Assembly: GCF_037975245.1 (NCBI RefSeq)
Contig: NC_092568.1
Span: 25,279,501 to 25,343,500, forward strand
Origin: Apostichopus japonicus
Taxonomy: Eukaryota; Echinodermata; Holothuroidea; Aspidochirotida; Stichopodidae
DNA: 64,000 nt
Direction: 5' to 3'
This document shows, one piece after another, positions 63,201 through 64,000 of this stretch. A program made the position numbers and the translations under genes. The notes beneath the pieces were generated by a model. It was not told the DNA's origin. It saw only the letters and a list, made by a program, of their open reading frames with translations, and did not search any database. Position 1 is the first letter of the stretch; each line of letters opens with the position of its first letter.

Positions 63201-63721
63201 CACTGTTCTCTTGTAACTGTTAGTACTCTGATCGAGATGAGTTAAACTTAGACATGCAAAGCAGAGGAACGTAATATTTTGTTAAGTAGTGGAGTTCAAT
63301 CACTAGCTGCACACAGGTGGGTGAGATGTATCTATAATGCAAACACACTAGTCCAGAAGGTATGCAAAAGTAGCATGCAGACCCTTGAAGAAACACTGTT
63401 TCTGGCAACTAAAGGCCAAAATAAAGAAGCTTGATTTTCGAATGAATTTCCCCAAATTGTTAAATGATTTAATTTTTCAGTTGCAAAGCCAGTCTATATT
63501 CGTCTTTTTATTACTTGATTGAAGCAACAACAAAGAAAGAAGCAAAAATAAGAAAGCGTCATGGCTAAAGAGCTATATTAACAAACTTTTGCATATTATA
63601 GACTTACCTTGACTGAAGTTTCTCTGATGAGAGGGTTTGTGTCGTTGAATCCGTGGCAGATATTTGGAAAAATTTGGTCATTGACAACAGATGCTGAGAG
63701 GTACTCTACAAACTGGTCAAT
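54207..63721 (-). CDS. SCYL1: SCYL1 (N-terminal kinase-like protein), C-terminal 570 residues
   Basis: Ten coding exons, 5' to 3': 63608-63721, 62831-62923, 62179-62241, 59855-60119, 58979-59119, 58450-58586, 57480-57920, 56148-56294, 55164-55344, 54207-54337. The lengths sum to 1713 nt with all phases consistent. The first four encode HEAT repeats typical of SCYL1 ([39 protein letters not shown]). A serine/acid region with many Trp-Gly-acid clusters follows ([14 protein letters not shown]). The last exon is a basic helix ([18 protein letters not shown]) ending R-L-G-A-K-K-D. SCYL1 is a pseudokinase scaffold that binds coatomer and acts in Golgi-to-ER COPI traffic. The pseudokinase domain and the start lie beyond the right edge, so the gene is partial here. 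Confidence 0.92.
55649..55854 (-). mobile_element. hAT-type MITE (206 bp) in SCYL1 intron
   Basis: It starts CAGGCGCGTATTGAG and ends TTGGCTACGCGCTTG, and is the reverse-orientation relative of 48873-49179 (shared 'gctggaaatggcacttccca' and 'ggggcg..cgccccc'). The flanks CCCACCCC and TCTACCCC match at 6 of 8 positions, so this insertion is older than the others. Confidence 0.75.
59310..59520 (+). repeat. dispersed repeat, copy D, in SCYL1 intron
   Basis: This is the relative of 13355-13555 in the same orientation (gtggctggactaatcagtct ... cctcagttgcaacacaaaac). It lies in the intron between exons 58979-59119 and 59855-60119. Confidence 0.55.
60120..62178 (-). other. SCYL1 intron, no exon seen
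   Basis: This is the largest intron in the SCYL1 part, with phase-0 exons on both sides joining without a gap in the HEAT-repeat alignment. A short TA run at about 61060-61072 and several TAGGCCTA octamers near 61040 are the only features. Confidence 0.5.
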
Positions 63722-64000
63722 CTGATCGACAGAAAAACAAAGTTCTTAAATCACCGGAAAAAAACTTCTGGATAAATTGTTTAAACATTCTAAAAGAAAC
63801 AGACATATTAAGCTAATTTTTGTAACATGAATTTTTTTTTTGATTTTGATGTATTACTGTATTTTTGAGATGCTTTTTCATGAAATATATCTCACTGTTT
63901 GTCTGATTTCTTTCTCAAAATGAAGCAGTCATGTACCGAGAGGGCTATTTTCCCCCCTGAAAATACCCCAATAAGTCTCCCAGATTTCATTTCTAAGGTC
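63722..64000 (-). other. SCYL1 intron at window edge
   Basis: T-rich sequence upstream of the acceptor at 63722. The next coding exon is not within the window as far as I can see. Confidence 0.4.

Noticed and set aside
1-64000. CRISPR array, tRNA or rRNA genes, bacterial operons
   Set aside because: None seen. Repeats are minisatellites or transposons, the only Pol III-like box is in a SINE, and gene structure is eukaryotic.

Overview
This window looks like nuclear DNA from a marine invertebrate deuterostome, most likely an echinoderm. I cannot fix the species. The evidence is AT-rich sequence, spliced genes with long introns and canonical GT/AG junctions, orthologues of vertebrate single-copy genes (CREBZF, DMAC1, SGPP, SCYL1), many small DNA transposons, and a recurrent TAGGCCTA-type octamer. 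There is no operon structure. Most of the window is intergenic, intronic or repeat-derived.

Layout. 1-7 kb is a graveyard of small transposons: one long TIR-bounded element, one TTAA-flanked MITE, and three sister hAT-type MITEs within 2.1 kb, each with its own perfect 8-bp target duplication. About 7-12.8 kb holds a candidate two-coding-exon gene for a 42-residue cysteine-rich peptide. 20.5-28.2 kb is a head-to-head pair: CREBZF (minus, bZIP repressor/co-factor) and a DMAC1/TMEM261-like gene (plus, mitochondrial complex I assembly). They are separated by a few hundred bases containing a perfect C/EBP-type palindrome. 31.9-45.3 kb is a sphingosine-1-phosphate phosphatase gene (minus) with exons 2-4 present once and two diverged, intact first exons 4.6 kb apart. 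49.7-52.8 kb is a small three-exon coiled-coil gene (plus). It runs tail-to-tail into SCYL1 (minus, 52.8 kb to beyond the right edge), whose last ten coding exons (570 residues) are resolved here.

Functional links. SGPP removes phosphate from sphingoid-base phosphates in the ER. SCYL1 acts in COPI/Golgi-ER traffic. CREBZF and DMAC1 may share a promoter. Apart from these adjacencies the genes look unrelated, as usual in an animal genome.

The points most worth a second look are: the duplicated SGPP first exon, where each copy supplies the catalytic lysine of the split C1 motif; the cluster of dated hAT MITE insertions and a core sequence shared between MITEs with different ends; a TTAA MITE present in two copies, one in a 3' UTR; a hammerhead-ribozyme-like motif; and an atypical SCYL1 C-terminal coatomer tail. 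All calls come from reading the sequence; no database search was run.
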